Shown: positions 25,463 through 34,182, numbered from the stretch's first letter. The stretch is DNA of 48,105 bases from an uncultured Clostridia bacterium (GCA_937884995.1 CAKZZL010000020.1:1-48105), one strand, 5' to 3'. Program-made: numbers and translations. Notes: a model not told the origin generated them from the letters alone.

Positions 25463-27322
25463 ATGGGAAAGAATAATTCATCATCTTCTGTTAATACCTA
25501 CACAAAAAAAGAACTTGCAGGTTATTTAACAGGTCTTGCAGGTCAGAACATTATATATAACATTATTGCTACCGGACTTGCATTCTATTTCCAAAGTGTC
25601 ATTTTTATTCCTGCTATTGCTTGTTCTCTGATTTTTGCTCTTGCAAGAGTATGGGATGCTATTAATGACCCTATGATGGGAACGATTGTTGATAAGACAA
25701 GAACTAAGTGGGGTAAGTGTAAGCCATATCTGCTTTTTGTTCCTGCAGTTATTATGATAACTACTATTTTGCCGTTCTTAAACAGCATGTATGCAGAGCC
25801 TAATGACATGCATGAAATTCAGCTTGCAAGTGAATCTGCATATACTGAGTTTGTCGGCAATGTAAATGAAAGCGATCTTACACAAAAAATTGTCTATAAC
25901 GATGTTGAGTATTTTGTAGTACCTGTATCCGGTTCATGGGAACTTCAAAAGGATGAAAACGGTAAGGTTCTTACAGATGAAGAAAATAACATTATTAAAA
26001 ATGACGTTCTTGTTTATACCTTGGAAGATCAGGCTCTTGTTACAGACAGAGCTCTTGCAGAAACAATAATACAAGATTTCCAGGAAGAGTATGGCTTTGT
26101 TAAAGCTACAGGTTCCAAAGCTGTATTAATCGTATTGTGGGCCGCAGTTTCTTATGTTCTCTGGGGAATGACATATACAATCGGTGATATCCCGCTTTGG
26201 GGTGTAACTTCACTTATGACAGAGGATCAAAATGACCGTGCAAAGGCTCTTACACTTGCACGTGCTGTAGCTAATGTAGGCATGATTGGTACACTTTTCA
26301 CTATGATTGCTCCAGCTTTTCAGAATATGTATAAAGCAAAAGGTTTGGATGAGGCACACTCGCTGCGAATGGCATACATCACTCTTGCCATTGTTATGAC
26401 CGTATTTGCTACAATTCTCTTCCAGTTTGCAGGTCTTTCTGTTAAGGAAAGAGTTTCAACAACAAATGAAAAGACATATACAATTAAAGAAAACTTTAAA
26501 ATCATGTTTGGTAACAAACCTTTCCGTCAGATTCTTATTTCCGGAATCTTAAGAAGCCCGATTCAGCTTTTGGGTATTGTTGCAATGACACTTGTTATGT
26601 ATTATTTCTTCAATAATGATATCGGTGCTACATTGTTCGTCGACAATAAGCTGAATGTTACGCTTATACTTAAGGTAATCATTCTGGTTGTCGGACTTTT
26701 CGGCGGTATGATTGTATTCCCCTTATTTGTTCCGAAACTCATCAATAAGCATGAGAAGAAAAAGTTATATAATTTCTTTACACTTGTAGGCGCAATTCCA
26801 TTTGCATTAATTTTCATATTCTTCAAACTTACAGGCGGAAATATCCTTACATGGGGCGGAATGTGTGTAATGTCAGTTCTCTTCTTCATGGCAGGTGCTT
26901 CCATGGGTTCACTGAACGTTCTTCAGTCAGTAATGATTGCAGACTGTGTCGATTATGAAGAATATCAGAATGGTATAAGACCTGACGGTGTATTCTTCTC
27001 AGGCCAGTCATTTATAACAAAACTTTCAGCAGGTATTGCTTCACTTATTTCAGGTGCTGTATATACAATTGTTGGATTCTCAGATAAGAACGTAGCTCTT
27101 CTTAATAATGCACTTGTTAACGGAGCTGATTTCAAGACATATAACAATGGCGCATTCGCTGCTGCAATGTTCTTCCTTATCTCAATCCCACCTGCAATAG
27201 GTATGGCTCTTGCTGCTATTCCTACATTACGATATACTCTTACAGATAAAGAACATACAAGAATACTTGATGAACTTAATGAAAAGAGAAATGCGCAGGA
27301 ATCAGATGCATCTGCTGACTAA
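25463..27322 (+). CDS. GPH-family sugar:cation symporter (MFS) with a large extracytoplasmic insertion
   Basis: 619 aa; GPH (glycoside-pentoside-hexuronide:cation) symporters are usually 450-500. Seen: the family motif in loop 2-3 with WDAINDPMMGTIVDKTRTKWGKCKPY, and later GVFFSGQSFITKLSAGIASLISG. Twelve helices can be counted. Between helices 3 and 4, residues ~110-215 form a polar insertion (about 105 residues), which should face outside. AAAGGGA lies before the ATG. Sugar substrates are typical for the family but the true substrate is not known; the upstream neighbour is a peptidase. A hairpin terminator follows. Confidence 0.87.
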   Translation: MGKNNSSSSVNTYTKKELAGYLTGLAGQNIIYNIIATGLAFYFQSVIFIPAIACSLIFALARVWDAINDPMMGTIVDKTRTKWGKCKPYLLFVPAVIMITTILPFLNSMYAEPNDMHEIQLASESAYTEFVGNVNESDLTQKIVYNDVEYFVVPVSGSWELQKDENGKVLTDEENNIIKNDVLVYTLEDQALVTDRALAETIIQDFQEEYGFVKATGSKAVLIVLWAAVSYVLWGMTYTIGDIPLWGVTSLMTEDQNDRAKALTLARAVANVGMIGTLFTMIAPAFQNMYKAKGLDEAHSLRMAYITLAIVMTVFATILFQFAGLSVKERVSTTNEKTYTIKENFKIMFGNKPFRQILISGILRSPIQLLGIVAMTLVMYYFFNNDIGATLFVDNKLNVTLILKVIILVVGLFGGMIVFPLFVPKLINKHEKKKLYNFFTLVGAIPFALIFIFFKLTGGNILTWGGMCVMSVLFFMAGASMGSLNVLQSVMIADCVDYEEYQNGIRPDGVFFSGQSFITKLSAGIASLISGAVYTIVGFSDKNVALLNNALVNGADFKTYNNGAFAAAMFFLISIPPAIGMALAAIPTLRYTLTDKEHTRILDELNEKRNAQESDASAD

Positions 27323-27342
27323 TACAAAGCATTAAAACTAAT

Positions 27343-27379
27343 GGGCACGACATTTTACATTTTGTCGTGCTCATTTTTT
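27343..27379 (+). terminator. Terminator of the GPH symporter gene
   Basis: GGGCACGAC (27343-27351) pairs with GTCGTGCTC (27364-27372, one G-U), followed by ATTTTTTG. A second, weaker hairpin (AAGTAC/GTGCTT with T-run) lies at about 27411-27438. Confidence 0.85.
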
Positions 27380-27464
27380 GCTTAATTAAAGAATAAAAAT
27401 TTAAACATAGAGAAGTACTTTTCAAAAAGGTGCTTTTTTATGCTATGACAGGCATGCTCCATAC

Positions 27465-27492
27465 TAAAAAAGAGGTCCCGTTTGGAACCCCT
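27465..27492 (-). terminator. Terminator of the oad operon
   Basis: On the minus strand AGGGGTTCC (complement of 27484-27492) pairs with GGGACCTCT (complement of 27471-27479, with G-U pairs), followed by a T-run. It lies about 20 bases past the oadB stop. Confidence 0.7.
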
Positions 27493-27513
27493 TTCAAAAT
27501 ATTGATTATCAAA

Positions 27514-28701
27514 TTATCCGAACATTATAAGGAGGAAACCTGCAGCAACCGCAGAACCGATAACTCCTGCAACATTGGGACCCATAGCATGCATTAAAAG
27601 GAAGTTTGTTGGGTTATATTTTCTTCCTTCATTCTGGGCTACTCTTGCTGCCATAGGTACTGCTGATACTCCTGCAGCCCCTATAAGCGGGTTAATTTTG
27701 CCTTTTGTCACTAAATAAAGGAATTTACCTATTAAGACACCGCCGGCTGTTGAAAGACAAAATGCGATAAGTCCAAGTCCTACAATCATAAGTGTTTTAA
27801 CTTGTATAAAATCTTGACCGTTTGCTGTAGCACCGACGCATACACCGAGCATTATTGTTACAATGTTCATCAAGGCATTTTGCGCTGTATCTGATAGTCT
27901 CTCAACTACTCCGCATTCTCTGAAAAGATTACCGAGCATAAGCATGCCTAAAAGGGGAGCGACAGACGGAAGTATAAGGGCAACCAATATAAGAACAACA
28001 ATCGGGAAGATTATTTTTTCTGCTTTGGATACGGTTCTTAACTGAACCATTTTAACTTCTCTTTCTTTCTTCGTCGTAAGCGCTTTCATAATAGGGGGCT
28101 GAATAATCGGTATCAAAGCCATATATGAATAGGCCGCCAGCGCTATAGGTGCAAGTAAAGACGGCGCCAGTTTACTTGTAAGGAAAATCGCTGTAGGTCC
28201 GTCTGCACCGCCTATAATAGCTATGGATGCAGCTTCATTTGGCGCAAACCCTAAGACTATTGCAATGATAAATGCAACATATATTCCAAGTTGTGCTGCA
28301 GCACCTAAAATAAGGGAGACAGGGTTAGAGAGTAGGGGACCGAAATCGGTCATAGCACCTACACCCAAAAAGATAAGACATGGGAAAACGCTTGATTTTA
28401 CACCTACATATAAAATCCTTAAAACACCGGATTCATACCAATGAGCGCCGGCTACTGTGGCAGCACCTGATAAATCACCGAGTTGTCCTCCCGTTACGTC
28501 GAGCATAATATCTGTGCCCGGAAGATTGGCAAGTATCATACCAAATGCTATCGGGACTAAAAGCAATGGCTCAAATTTTTTAACTATTGCAAGGAAAAAG
28601 AAAACAAAGGCAACTAAAAACATTACACCGTTTTGCCAGCTTAGTAAGGAAAAACCGGAACTTTCCCATATCCCTTTAAGAACTTCTAAAATGAATTGCA
28701 T
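27514..28701 (-). CDS. oadB: Na+-translocating decarboxylase beta subunit (OadB family)
   Basis: 395 aa, a hydrophobic protein with about nine to eleven membrane helices, the length of OadB/GcdB/MmdB. Family signatures: GVGAMTDFGPLL, FAPNEAASIAIIGGADGPTAIF (with the Asp involved in Na+ transport) and the C-terminal NPLIGAAGVSAVPMAARVAQ. It couples decarboxylation of carboxybiotin to Na+ export. AGGAG precedes the ATG. It is last in a four-gene operon. Confidence 0.95.
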   Translation of the reverse strand: MQFILEVLKGIWESSGFSLLSWQNGVMFLVAFVFFFLAIVKKFEPLLLVPIAFGMILANLPGTDIMLDVTGGQLGDLSGAATVAGAHWYESGVLRILYVGVKSSVFPCLIFLGVGAMTDFGPLLSNPVSLILGAAAQLGIYVAFIIAIVLGFAPNEAASIAIIGGADGPTAIFLTSKLAPSLLAPIALAAYSYMALIPIIQPPIMKALTTKKEREVKMVQLRTVSKAEKIIFPIVVLILVALILPSVAPLLGMLMLGNLFRECGVVERLSDTAQNALMNIVTIMLGVCVGATANGQDFIQVKTLMIVGLGLIAFCLSTAGGVLIGKFLYLVTKGKINPLIGAAGVSAVPMAARVAQNEGRKYNPTNFLLMHAMGPNVAGVIGSAVAAGFLLIMFG

Positions 28702-28711
28702 ATTTTTTCTC

Positions 28712-29080
28712 CTAGCTTAAAATGGCAAGAACGGCATCCGTATCAACGGAATCGCCTTTATTAACTAAAATTTGTTTTACTGTGCCGTTTGTAGGTGCAA
28801 CTATCTCGTTTTCCATTTTCATGGCTTCCAGAATAAAGATCACATCTCCTGCTTTGACCCTTGCGCCTGCAGATGTATTTATTGATATTATTGTACCGGG
28901 CATAGGAGCAACGACTTGTTCGCCTCTGGGAAGTTTAGGTGTTTTGGGAGCGAAGCCTTCAAATATTACATCATCAGCCGATGATTCGGATTCAGCATCT
29001 GTAACAGAAGTGAGAACTGCATCTGTCTCTGTTACATCTACTTCATATTTTTTATTATTTAATTTAATGATGTATTTCAT
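28712..29080 (-). CDS. Biotin carboxyl carrier protein of the decarboxylase
   Basis: 122 aa. The C-terminal ~70 residues are a biotinyl domain with the attachment lysine in EAMKMENE; an acidic/Pro linker connects it to a short N-terminal strand segment. It would carry CO2 as carboxybiotin from OadA to OadB. It replaces the biotin domain that is fused to the alpha subunit in Klebsiella-type OadA. Its ATG overlaps the oadG stop (ATGA), with GGAGG upstream. Confidence 0.93.
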   Translation of the reverse strand: MKYIIKLNNKKYEVDVTETDAVLTSVTDAESESSADDVIFEGFAPKTPKLPRGEQVVAPMPGTIISINTSAGARVKAGDVIFILEAMKMENEIVAPTNGTVKQILVNKGDSVDTDAVLAILS

Positions 29081-29433
29081 TTCTTTTCCTCCAAAAGTTT
29101 GATGGAATTGAATTTAAGCCTGTTGAGAGGTATTCCAGTCTTATGACTGGTAATTGCCATTATGATGGCTGCATCTTTTTCACTGACATTGATAAGGTCA
29201 ATTTCGCCATAAGAGAGCATCTTGTTTGTTTCTTCTGTTTTATCTTTAGATTCAAGACCTTTTATAAGCTTTTTTGCAAGTGATGAGTTGAAAAAGACTC
29301 CTAAAAGTTTAACAAAGAGAGACAATATACTCAGTATTATAAAAACAGTCAAAAAGCCTACAAGTGAGATAATCAGTGCATCTAAAATAGACATTTTATT
29401 TCCAAAACTGTTATTAAAGATAGCTAAATACAT
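29077..29433 (-). CDS. oadG: OadG-family small membrane subunit
   Basis: 118 aa. One membrane helix at about residues 19-43 (ALIISLVGFLTVFIILSILSL) and a cytosolic tail, ending in a segment (EKDAAIIMAITSHKTGI) typical of the OadG-type gamma/delta subunits in Clostridia. It ties the alpha subunit to the membrane complex. AGGAGG lies seven bases before the ATG. It starts 11 bases after oadA. Confidence 0.88.
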   Translation of the reverse strand: MYLAIFNNSFGNKMSILDALIISLVGFLTVFIILSILSLFVKLLGVFFNSSLAKKLIKGLESKDKTEETNKMLSYGEIDLINVSEKDAAIIMAITSHKTGIPLNRLKFNSIKLLEEKK

Positions 29434-29444
29434 TATTTATCCTC

Positions 29445-30824
29445 CTAAACAGCCTCAATCTCATACTTATATGTGCGTTTCATTTTAGCTTCTCTCTTTT
29501 CAAAAAACTTTTCTGCTGTCTGAGGGAAGCAAATATATGAAAGTACATCTTCATCGCATGTGGCTCTGTCACCGAGTTCTGCTCTTGCTTTGTCCAGTGC
29601 AGGTTCAAGAGTATCTGCAAATCTGCCTGTGAATGGCTTTTCATCTCCTAAAACTTTCTTTTGAAGGTCAGGATTGATTTCACCCGGAGCTTTGCCATAT
29701 TCGCCGCGAATATATGCCTTTATTTCTTTTGATATATTCTTATATCTTTGTCCAAGGAGAACATTAGTAACTGCCTGGTTACCTACCATCTGGCTTAGCG
29801 GTGTAACAAGGGGAGGGTAGCCGAGATCTTTTCTAACACGTGGAATTTCAACAAGTGCTTCATCCATATGATCAATAGCGTGCATATCTTCAAGGTTTGC
29901 TATCATATTGGTAAGCATTCCGCCCGGAACCTTGTATGAAAGAGCATCTGTATCGGTTGCAAGTGCCTGGGCTTTTAATAAGCCGGATTTGAAATATTCA
30001 TCTCTCAAAGGCTTGAAGAAATCGTTTACCTGCTTTAAGACATCTCTGTTAAGATCGCATTCATATCCAAGTCCTGTGAGAGCTTCATAAAGAGTTTCTG
30101 TTGCTGGTTGTGATGTGCCGCCTGAAAAACATGAGGTTGCTGTATCGATTATGTCGCAGCCTGATTCTACTGCATCAAGGATTGTAAGGTAAGCCATACC
30201 TGTTGTGCAATGTGTGTGTAAAACAAGAGGAAGGTCCGGAACTGCATCTTTTAATGCATACACAAGGTCATGCGCTTCTGCAGGTGTCATAACACCGGCC
30301 ATATCCTTTATACCTATTGTCTGACAGCCCATAGCCTTAAATTCTTTTGCAAGTTCAACATATTTCTCAAGTGTATGAACAGGACTTGTTGTATATGCTA
30401 TTGAACCTGATGCAATTGCTCCGTTTTTTAATGTTTCATCAATAGATACACGAAGGTTTCTCGGATCGTTCAATGCATCAAATATGCGTATAACATCAAT
30501 GCCGTTTTCTATACTCTTTTTAACAAAAAGTCTTACAACGTCATCCGGATAATGCTTATATCCGAGAAGGTTTTGCCCTCTAAGGAGCATCTGAAGCTTT
30601 GTGTTCGGACATTTAGCTTTGATTTTTCTCAATCTTTCCCATGGGTCTTCATCGAGATAACGCAAGCATGCGTCAAAAGTCGCACCACCCCAGCATTCCA
30701 TTGAATAATATCCTGCTTTGTCCATGGTCTCTAAAATAGGGTCAAATTTATCATAAGAAATTCGAGTTGCAACAAGTGATTGGTTTGCATCTCTGAGCAT
30801 GGTTTCCGTAAATTGTACTTTCAT
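29445..30824 (-). CDS. oadA: Oxaloacetate decarboxylase alpha subunit (carboxyltransferase)
   Basis: 459 aa: the HMGL-like TIM-barrel carboxyltransferase and the conserved PYC/OADA domain. Seen: ETMLRDANQSL at the N-terminus, WGGATFDACLR, the metal site HTHCTTGMA, and GGMLTNM. There is no C-terminal biotin domain; that is encoded separately two genes on. Oxaloacetate is the likely substrate; methylmalonyl-CoA or malonate enzymes have a different alpha subunit type. The ATG at 30824 has GGAGG eight bases upstream. Confidence 0.94.
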   Translation of the reverse strand: MKVQFTETMLRDANQSLVATRISYDKFDPILETMDKAGYYSMECWGGATFDACLRYLDEDPWERLRKIKAKCPNTKLQMLLRGQNLLGYKHYPDDVVRLFVKKSIENGIDVIRIFDALNDPRNLRVSIDETLKNGAIASGSIAYTTSPVHTLEKYVELAKEFKAMGCQTIGIKDMAGVMTPAEAHDLVYALKDAVPDLPLVLHTHCTTGMAYLTILDAVESGCDIIDTATSCFSGGTSQPATETLYEALTGLGYECDLNRDVLKQVNDFFKPLRDEYFKSGLLKAQALATDTDALSYKVPGGMLTNMIANLEDMHAIDHMDEALVEIPRVRKDLGYPPLVTPLSQMVGNQAVTNVLLGQRYKNISKEIKAYIRGEYGKAPGEINPDLQKKVLGDEKPFTGRFADTLEPALDKARAELGDRATCDEDVLSYICFPQTAEKFFEKREAKMKRTYKYEIEAV

Positions 30825-30880
30825 ATTGATTTCCTCCGAAAGAGTGTATGAAAAAATTACCAATTTTCTCTAATATATAA

Positions 30881-30909
30881 ATTATATCACTAGATATGGT
30901 GCTTTTCAA
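30881..30909 (-). promoter_or_regulatory. Promoter of the oad operon
   Basis: Minus strand: TTGAAA (complement of 30904-30909), a 17-base spacer and TATAAT (complement of 30881-30886), about 57 bases before oadA. Confidence 0.75.
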
Positions 30910-30959
30910 TTGAAAAACTTATAGAAATTACGTATATTTTGTATGAGAATATATATAAT

Positions 30960-30988
30960 TTGACATATATTTTTTTAGGTTTTATAAT
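30960..30988 (+). promoter_or_regulatory. Promoter of the 31017 gene
   Basis: A full consensus TTGACA (30960-30965), 17-base spacer and TATAAT (30983-30988), 29 bases before the start codon. A second TATAAT occurs at 30993-30998. Confidence 0.8.
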
Positions 30989-31016
30989 ATAGTATAATTG
31001 ATTGACAGGTGATTTT

Positions 31017-31727
31017 ATGAAATCTAACAAATTCAGGTGTTATATTAATCCATTGATTTTTATTGCACTCTTTATCTATCACATAATTATCGCTGCAGCT
31101 TTTATAATGCCGACATTTTTGTGGAAAGATGTAACAAGCAGAATTGGTATTTTGCTTATTGTAATTGACATACTTTATCTGTTGCCATTGATCTTTAATA
31201 CTTATTACGTGATTGAAGATAAATATCTCTATATCCGTCAATGGCCTTTTACAAAGAAAAAAATCAATTATACGGATATCTTTATTGTCGATAATGAAAT
31301 GCCCGAAGGCGAAAAGTTCAAAAAGACATACAGTATGGGCGGCAAAAGCCTGATTATTGGTTATTATACTTATGATATTGATGAGAATGAGAAAAAGTCA
31401 GGCAAACATAAGAAAGATTCTTCAACTATCAACCCTGAAGCAAGAACAAAGAATTTTATTTCGATTTCACCGTCCGATACCGATTTGTTCCTTATAAAGC
31501 TGGGAAGTAAGTTTACGGCAGCCAAAGCTCTTGCAAAGAAACTCGATGAAGAGAGAAAAGAAAAGAATGCAGAACATTATCGTAAGAAGAGCATTGCCGA
31601 TCGTAAGCGTAAAGAAGCCGAAGAAGCAAAAAAAACTGTAGATGTAGTTGTTAAGAAAAAACTAAAAACTGATACGGATATAGAAGTAAAAACTGAAAGC
31701 CAAGAAGAAACTGCCTCAGAAGATTGA
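31017..31727 (+). CDS. Two-helix membrane protein with PH-like domain, basic tail
   Basis: 236 aa. Two membrane helices (about residues 10-32 and 42-62) are followed by a strand-rich region beginning YYVIEDKYLYIRQWPFTKKKINYTDI, which matches bacterial PH-like (bPH) proteins. The tail from ~165 is charged, with Lys/Glu/Ala helix-forming sequence. The ATG at 31017 lies behind AGGTGA. Monocistronic, with a consensus promoter and a terminator overlapping its stop codon. No function can be named. Confidence 0.75.
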   Translation: MKSNKFRCYINPLIFIALFIYHIIIAAAFIMPTFLWKDVTSRIGILLIVIDILYLLPLIFNTYYVIEDKYLYIRQWPFTKKKINYTDIFIVDNEMPEGEKFKKTYSMGGKSLIIGYYTYDIDENEKKSGKHKKDSSTINPEARTKNFISISPSDTDLFLIKLGSKFTAAKALAKKLDEERKEKNAEHYRKKSIADRKRKEAEEAKKTVDVVVKKKLKTDTDIEVKTESQEETASED

Positions 31728-31738
31728 GGCAGTTTTCT
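31708..31738. terminator. Bidirectional terminator overlapping a stop codon
   Basis: AAACTGCCTCA (31708-31718) pairs perfectly with TGAGGCAGTTT (31725-31735). The 5' arm lies in the 3' end of the 31017 gene and the TGA stop is the start of the 3' arm. T-rich tails occur in both directions, so it can serve the convergent minus-strand gene too. Confidence 0.8.
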
Positions 31739-32442
31739 TATGATTCATCTTCACTAAAATGAAATTCATTTGACCCATAACCAACGGATATGAATCCGTA
31801 CTCTGTGTCTTTACAAACAAATACATTCATTATTGTATTTGTTTTCTTATCAAACCAACCATAATAGATGTAATATACAGTATTGTTCTCTTTGTCTTCT
31901 TTTATTTTAAATGGTGTGTCTGTATATTCTGAGGCGTCATCTACTGTTAATAGCGCTGACACCTCTTCATTTGTCATAAATTTAAAGTTGTATTTATGAA
32001 TATGATTGTCTGCATCATAATTATCCTGTTGTTTCATAAGACTGTCTATCATGTACTGCCTTTTCCATGGGTATTTTTGCCAGTGTTCCGGATTGAAGGT
32101 TGTAAGCCAGTTTATGAAAATTAGTGATATTGCAGCAACTAGCAGTACGACAGCAACTATTTTTTTTATTAATTTATCATTAAACTCCGTGTGCTTAATC
32201 TTTTCTGAATTATCTTCAAGATATTCTTTTTCAACAGACACGTTTTTATACTCCAGAACGTGAACCATTCTACCTATTTCATAACGTTCATGAAACTTGG
32301 TGGACTGTGTCTTTTTGCAAGTGTCAACTAAAAGAATAACATTGACAGCAAGCAGAATTGTCACGAGAATATTCAACACCAAAGAAACAAAATTAAATAT
32401 AGGCAAAAAACCTCTAATCATATGCACTTTTATATATATCAA
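31738..32442 (-). CDS. Membrane protein, downstream part of a probably frameshifted gene
   Basis: Up to 234 aa, unrecognised family. Two hydrophobic stretches (about residues 13-39 and 94-111) precede a ~120-residue polar domain with Tyr/Asp-rich strands (TVYYIYYGWFDKKTNTIMNVFVCKD) that should lie outside. No good start is seen: a TTG at 32442 or ATG at 32421, neither with a ribosome binding site. Removing one AT unit from the (AT)5 tract at 32465-32474 joins this frame to the preceding small frame, giving a single protein of about 292 aa with an extra hydrophobic helix (IIYIATTIVSILIYI). I therefore read it as the 3' part of a split gene. Confidence 0.65.
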   Translation of the reverse strand: MIYIKVHMIRGFLPIFNFVSLVLNILVTILLAVNVILLVDTCKKTQSTKFHERYEIGRMVHVLEYKNVSVEKEYLEDNSEKIKHTEFNDKLIKKIVAVVLLVAAISLIFINWLTTFNPEHWQKYPWKRQYMIDSLMKQQDNYDADNHIHKYNFKFMTNEEVSALLTVDDASEYTDTPFKIKEDKENNTVYYIYYGWFDKKTNTIMNVFVCKDTEYGFISVGYGSNEFHFSEDES

Positions 32443-32621
32443 TATAGATACGATGGTTGTTGCGATATATATATAATTCTTTTTGTGTTTAAGCTTTTAA
32501 TTTTTTCCCTGTGTCTTTGAATTATTTCTTCACGTTTGTTTTTGTATTCCTCCAGCGTGGCCTCGTGCTCAGCTTTTCTGAAATCATATTCGGTTTGGTT
32601 TTGATTATCCAATATACTCAC
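32439..32621 (-). CDS. Short charged ORF, upstream part of the split membrane protein gene
   Basis: 60 aa from a GTG nine bases after the stop of the phosphatase gene. Residues 10-48 are a charged helix (EHEATLEEYKNKREEIIQRHREK), then the frame passes through the (AT)5 tract and ends after SQQPSYLY. The 3' end overlaps the next frame by four bases. The hydrophobic continuation lies in the -2/+1 alternative frame. It is probably the N-terminal cytosolic part of the membrane protein. As an independent peptide it would have little to support it. Confidence 0.55.
   Translation of the reverse strand: MSILDNQNQTEYDFRKAEHEATLEEYKNKREEIIQRHREKIKSLNTKRIIYISQQPSYLY
32465..32474. repeat. (AT)5 dinucleotide tract at the frame break
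   Basis: Five AT units at the point where the two frames of the split gene would join. Four units restore one frame; five do not. The following CGCAACAACC is ordinary coding sequence. Confidence 0.8.
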
Positions 32622-32630
32622 CCACTTTCA

Positions 32631-33344
32631 TCAGTGTCTTGTTTCATCTTCGTAACATTCACAGAATCTTGCGGCAAATGAGGGTTCTGTTTTGTTTTCA
32701 TAAAGGTGACTTAAGTCTCCAAAATACAGAAGACGGAAATTTGCTATTCCTTTTTCCCTTTCTTCAGTCACAAGTTTGGTAACTGAAGAGGGCAGTGCAG
32801 CAAAATTATGCAGCAAAACCATAGGTGGCAAATTAAGCAAATAGCCTAGTATTATACACTGAACTCCGAAATGACAAAAAAGAACAATCTTCTTATGATT
32901 TCCTTGTTTGACCCTGAAAATTTTATCTTCATGTATATAACCATACGAAGACAGTAATTCATCAATTCCCGATGTTACTTTGATATATTCGTCTTTAACA
33001 TTTGTGTCATTTAATAAATCGCTTTCCATCCATTTATCTGTATAAAACTTATTTTCTTTTGTCCAGTATGAAGGATGTAAATCCCAACAGATTTGCTTTT
33101 GACCGCGATACTCAATAAAACCAAAGAACTCGTGAAGCCAGTCTAGTGTCTCTGGATTTGCATTGATGCTGTCCAGTGCTATACTAGCTGTCTTTTGAGC
33201 TCTACCCATAGGGGAGCAGTAAAATGCATCTGCATTAATATCTTTTATACGGCCTGACAGTGTTTGAGCCTCTTTTATACCCTGCGGTGTAAGGGAATCG
33301 GTATCGTAGTCAGGATCACAGTGGCGTACTATATATATTTCCAT
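32631..33344 (-). CDS. Histidine phosphatase family protein
   Basis: 237 aa, phosphoglycerate-mutase-like fold. The catalytic VRHCDPDYDTD segment replaces the usual RHG with RHC. LTPQGIKEAQ follows, with SPMGRAQKTA (second Arg) and the late histidine in LFCHFGVQ. Acts on a small phosphorylated compound; which one is not shown. AAGGGGG precedes the ATG. It is first in a minus-strand unit with the split membrane gene. Confidence 0.85.
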   Translation of the reverse strand: MEIYIVRHCDPDYDTDSLTPQGIKEAQTLSGRIKDINADAFYCSPMGRAQKTASIALDSINANPETLDWLHEFFGFIEYRGQKQICWDLHPSYWTKENKFYTDKWMESDLLNDTNVKDEYIKVTSGIDELLSSYGYIHEDKIFRVKQGNHKKIVLFCHFGVQCIILGYLLNLPPMVLLHNFAALPSSVTKLVTEEREKGIANFRLLYFGDLSHLYENKTEPSFAARFCECYEDETRH

Positions 33345-33372
33345 ATTATTAGCCCCCTTATATGATAATTCT

Positions 33373-33401
33373 ATTGTATATTATCAAATAGAAACTATCA
33401 A
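33373..33401 (-). promoter_or_regulatory. Promoter of the histidine phosphatase gene
   Basis: Minus strand: TTGATA (complement of 33396-33401), a 17-base spacer and TACAAT (complement of 33373-33378), 29 bases before the start codon. Confidence 0.65.
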
Positions 33402-33429
33402 CATTTAATCAGATATTTTTTCAATCTTA

Positions 33430-33458
33430 TTGACCTATAATTAAAAAAATAGTAATAT
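33430..33458 (+). promoter_or_regulatory. Promoter of the 33494 gene
   Basis: TTGACC (33430-33435), 17-base spacer, TAATAT (33453-33458), 36 bases before the start. Confidence 0.6.
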
Positions 33459-33493
33459 TGTATTAGAAAATAAACGTATGAGAGAATATCATT

Positions 33494-34165
33494 ATGATTA
33501 AAATTATAGATTCAAATATCATTGATGTCATTACTTTTTCAAATGGCATTATATATACAAAAAAAAGACTTCTCGAAAATGGTTCATATAAAGTTACTTT
33601 TTATGGATATGACATAAAAAGGATGGAGAATACTCCTGTAACCAAGAGTGTATATTTGCTTAATAAGTACGGCCCTGAATATAAGAAGATAGCTGAGCAA
33701 CTTGGTGACTATGTATCCTGCGATGCATCAGTTAATTCTCTCAGACAAACTATCGTTGTATATCCTACTGGAGAAACAGGAATTTTCGGGCCCAATGGTG
33801 AAATGTTCTGGTCCAGTGATTTACGTTACCATGACAGTGAAATAGCCGGAATCGCATGCGATGATACAACATTCTGGAGTGTTGTACCAGATTTGAATTG
33901 TGTTGTGAATTATTCAATTTCTCATAAAAAGTTCAGCATGAGAATAGGCTCTGAAAGTTCGGATACCTTTTCACATCCCGTTTCAATATCAAAATATGAC
34001 AATGAGCTTTTTATCTGCAATGAGGAATCATGCAAAATCAGGCTTATCAGCTTAAATGATTATTCCGTAAATGATTTTAGAATATTTGATGAACCTGTAT
34101 ATAGATACATGCGTTCAGCCGGTAAGGAAATAGTTCAGCTTCAATCCGGCATTTATGTGCTTTAA
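33494..34165 (+). CDS. Uncharacterised protein, possible beta-propeller
   Basis: 223 aa, no recognised family. It is strand-rich, with repeated short hydrophobic strands (SLRQTIVVYPTGETGIFGPNG, ACDDTTFWSVVPDLNCVVNY, SKYDNELFICNEESCKIRLI) that recall blades of NHL/YncE-like propellers, though fewer than a full ring. No signal peptide. The site before ATG is a weak GAGAGA. The DUF1292 gene follows after 17 bases. Confidence 0.7.
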   Translation: MIKIIDSNIIDVITFSNGIIYTKKRLLENGSYKVTFYGYDIKRMENTPVTKSVYLLNKYGPEYKKIAEQLGDYVSCDASVNSLRQTIVVYPTGETGIFGPNGEMFWSSDLRYHDSEIAGIACDDTTFWSVVPDLNCVVNYSISHKKFSMRIGSESSDTFSHPVSISKYDNELFICNEESCKIRLISLNDYSVNDFRIFDEPVYRYMRSAGKEIVQLQSGIYVL

Positions 34166-34182
34166 AAAGGGGGCAGAAAGCC

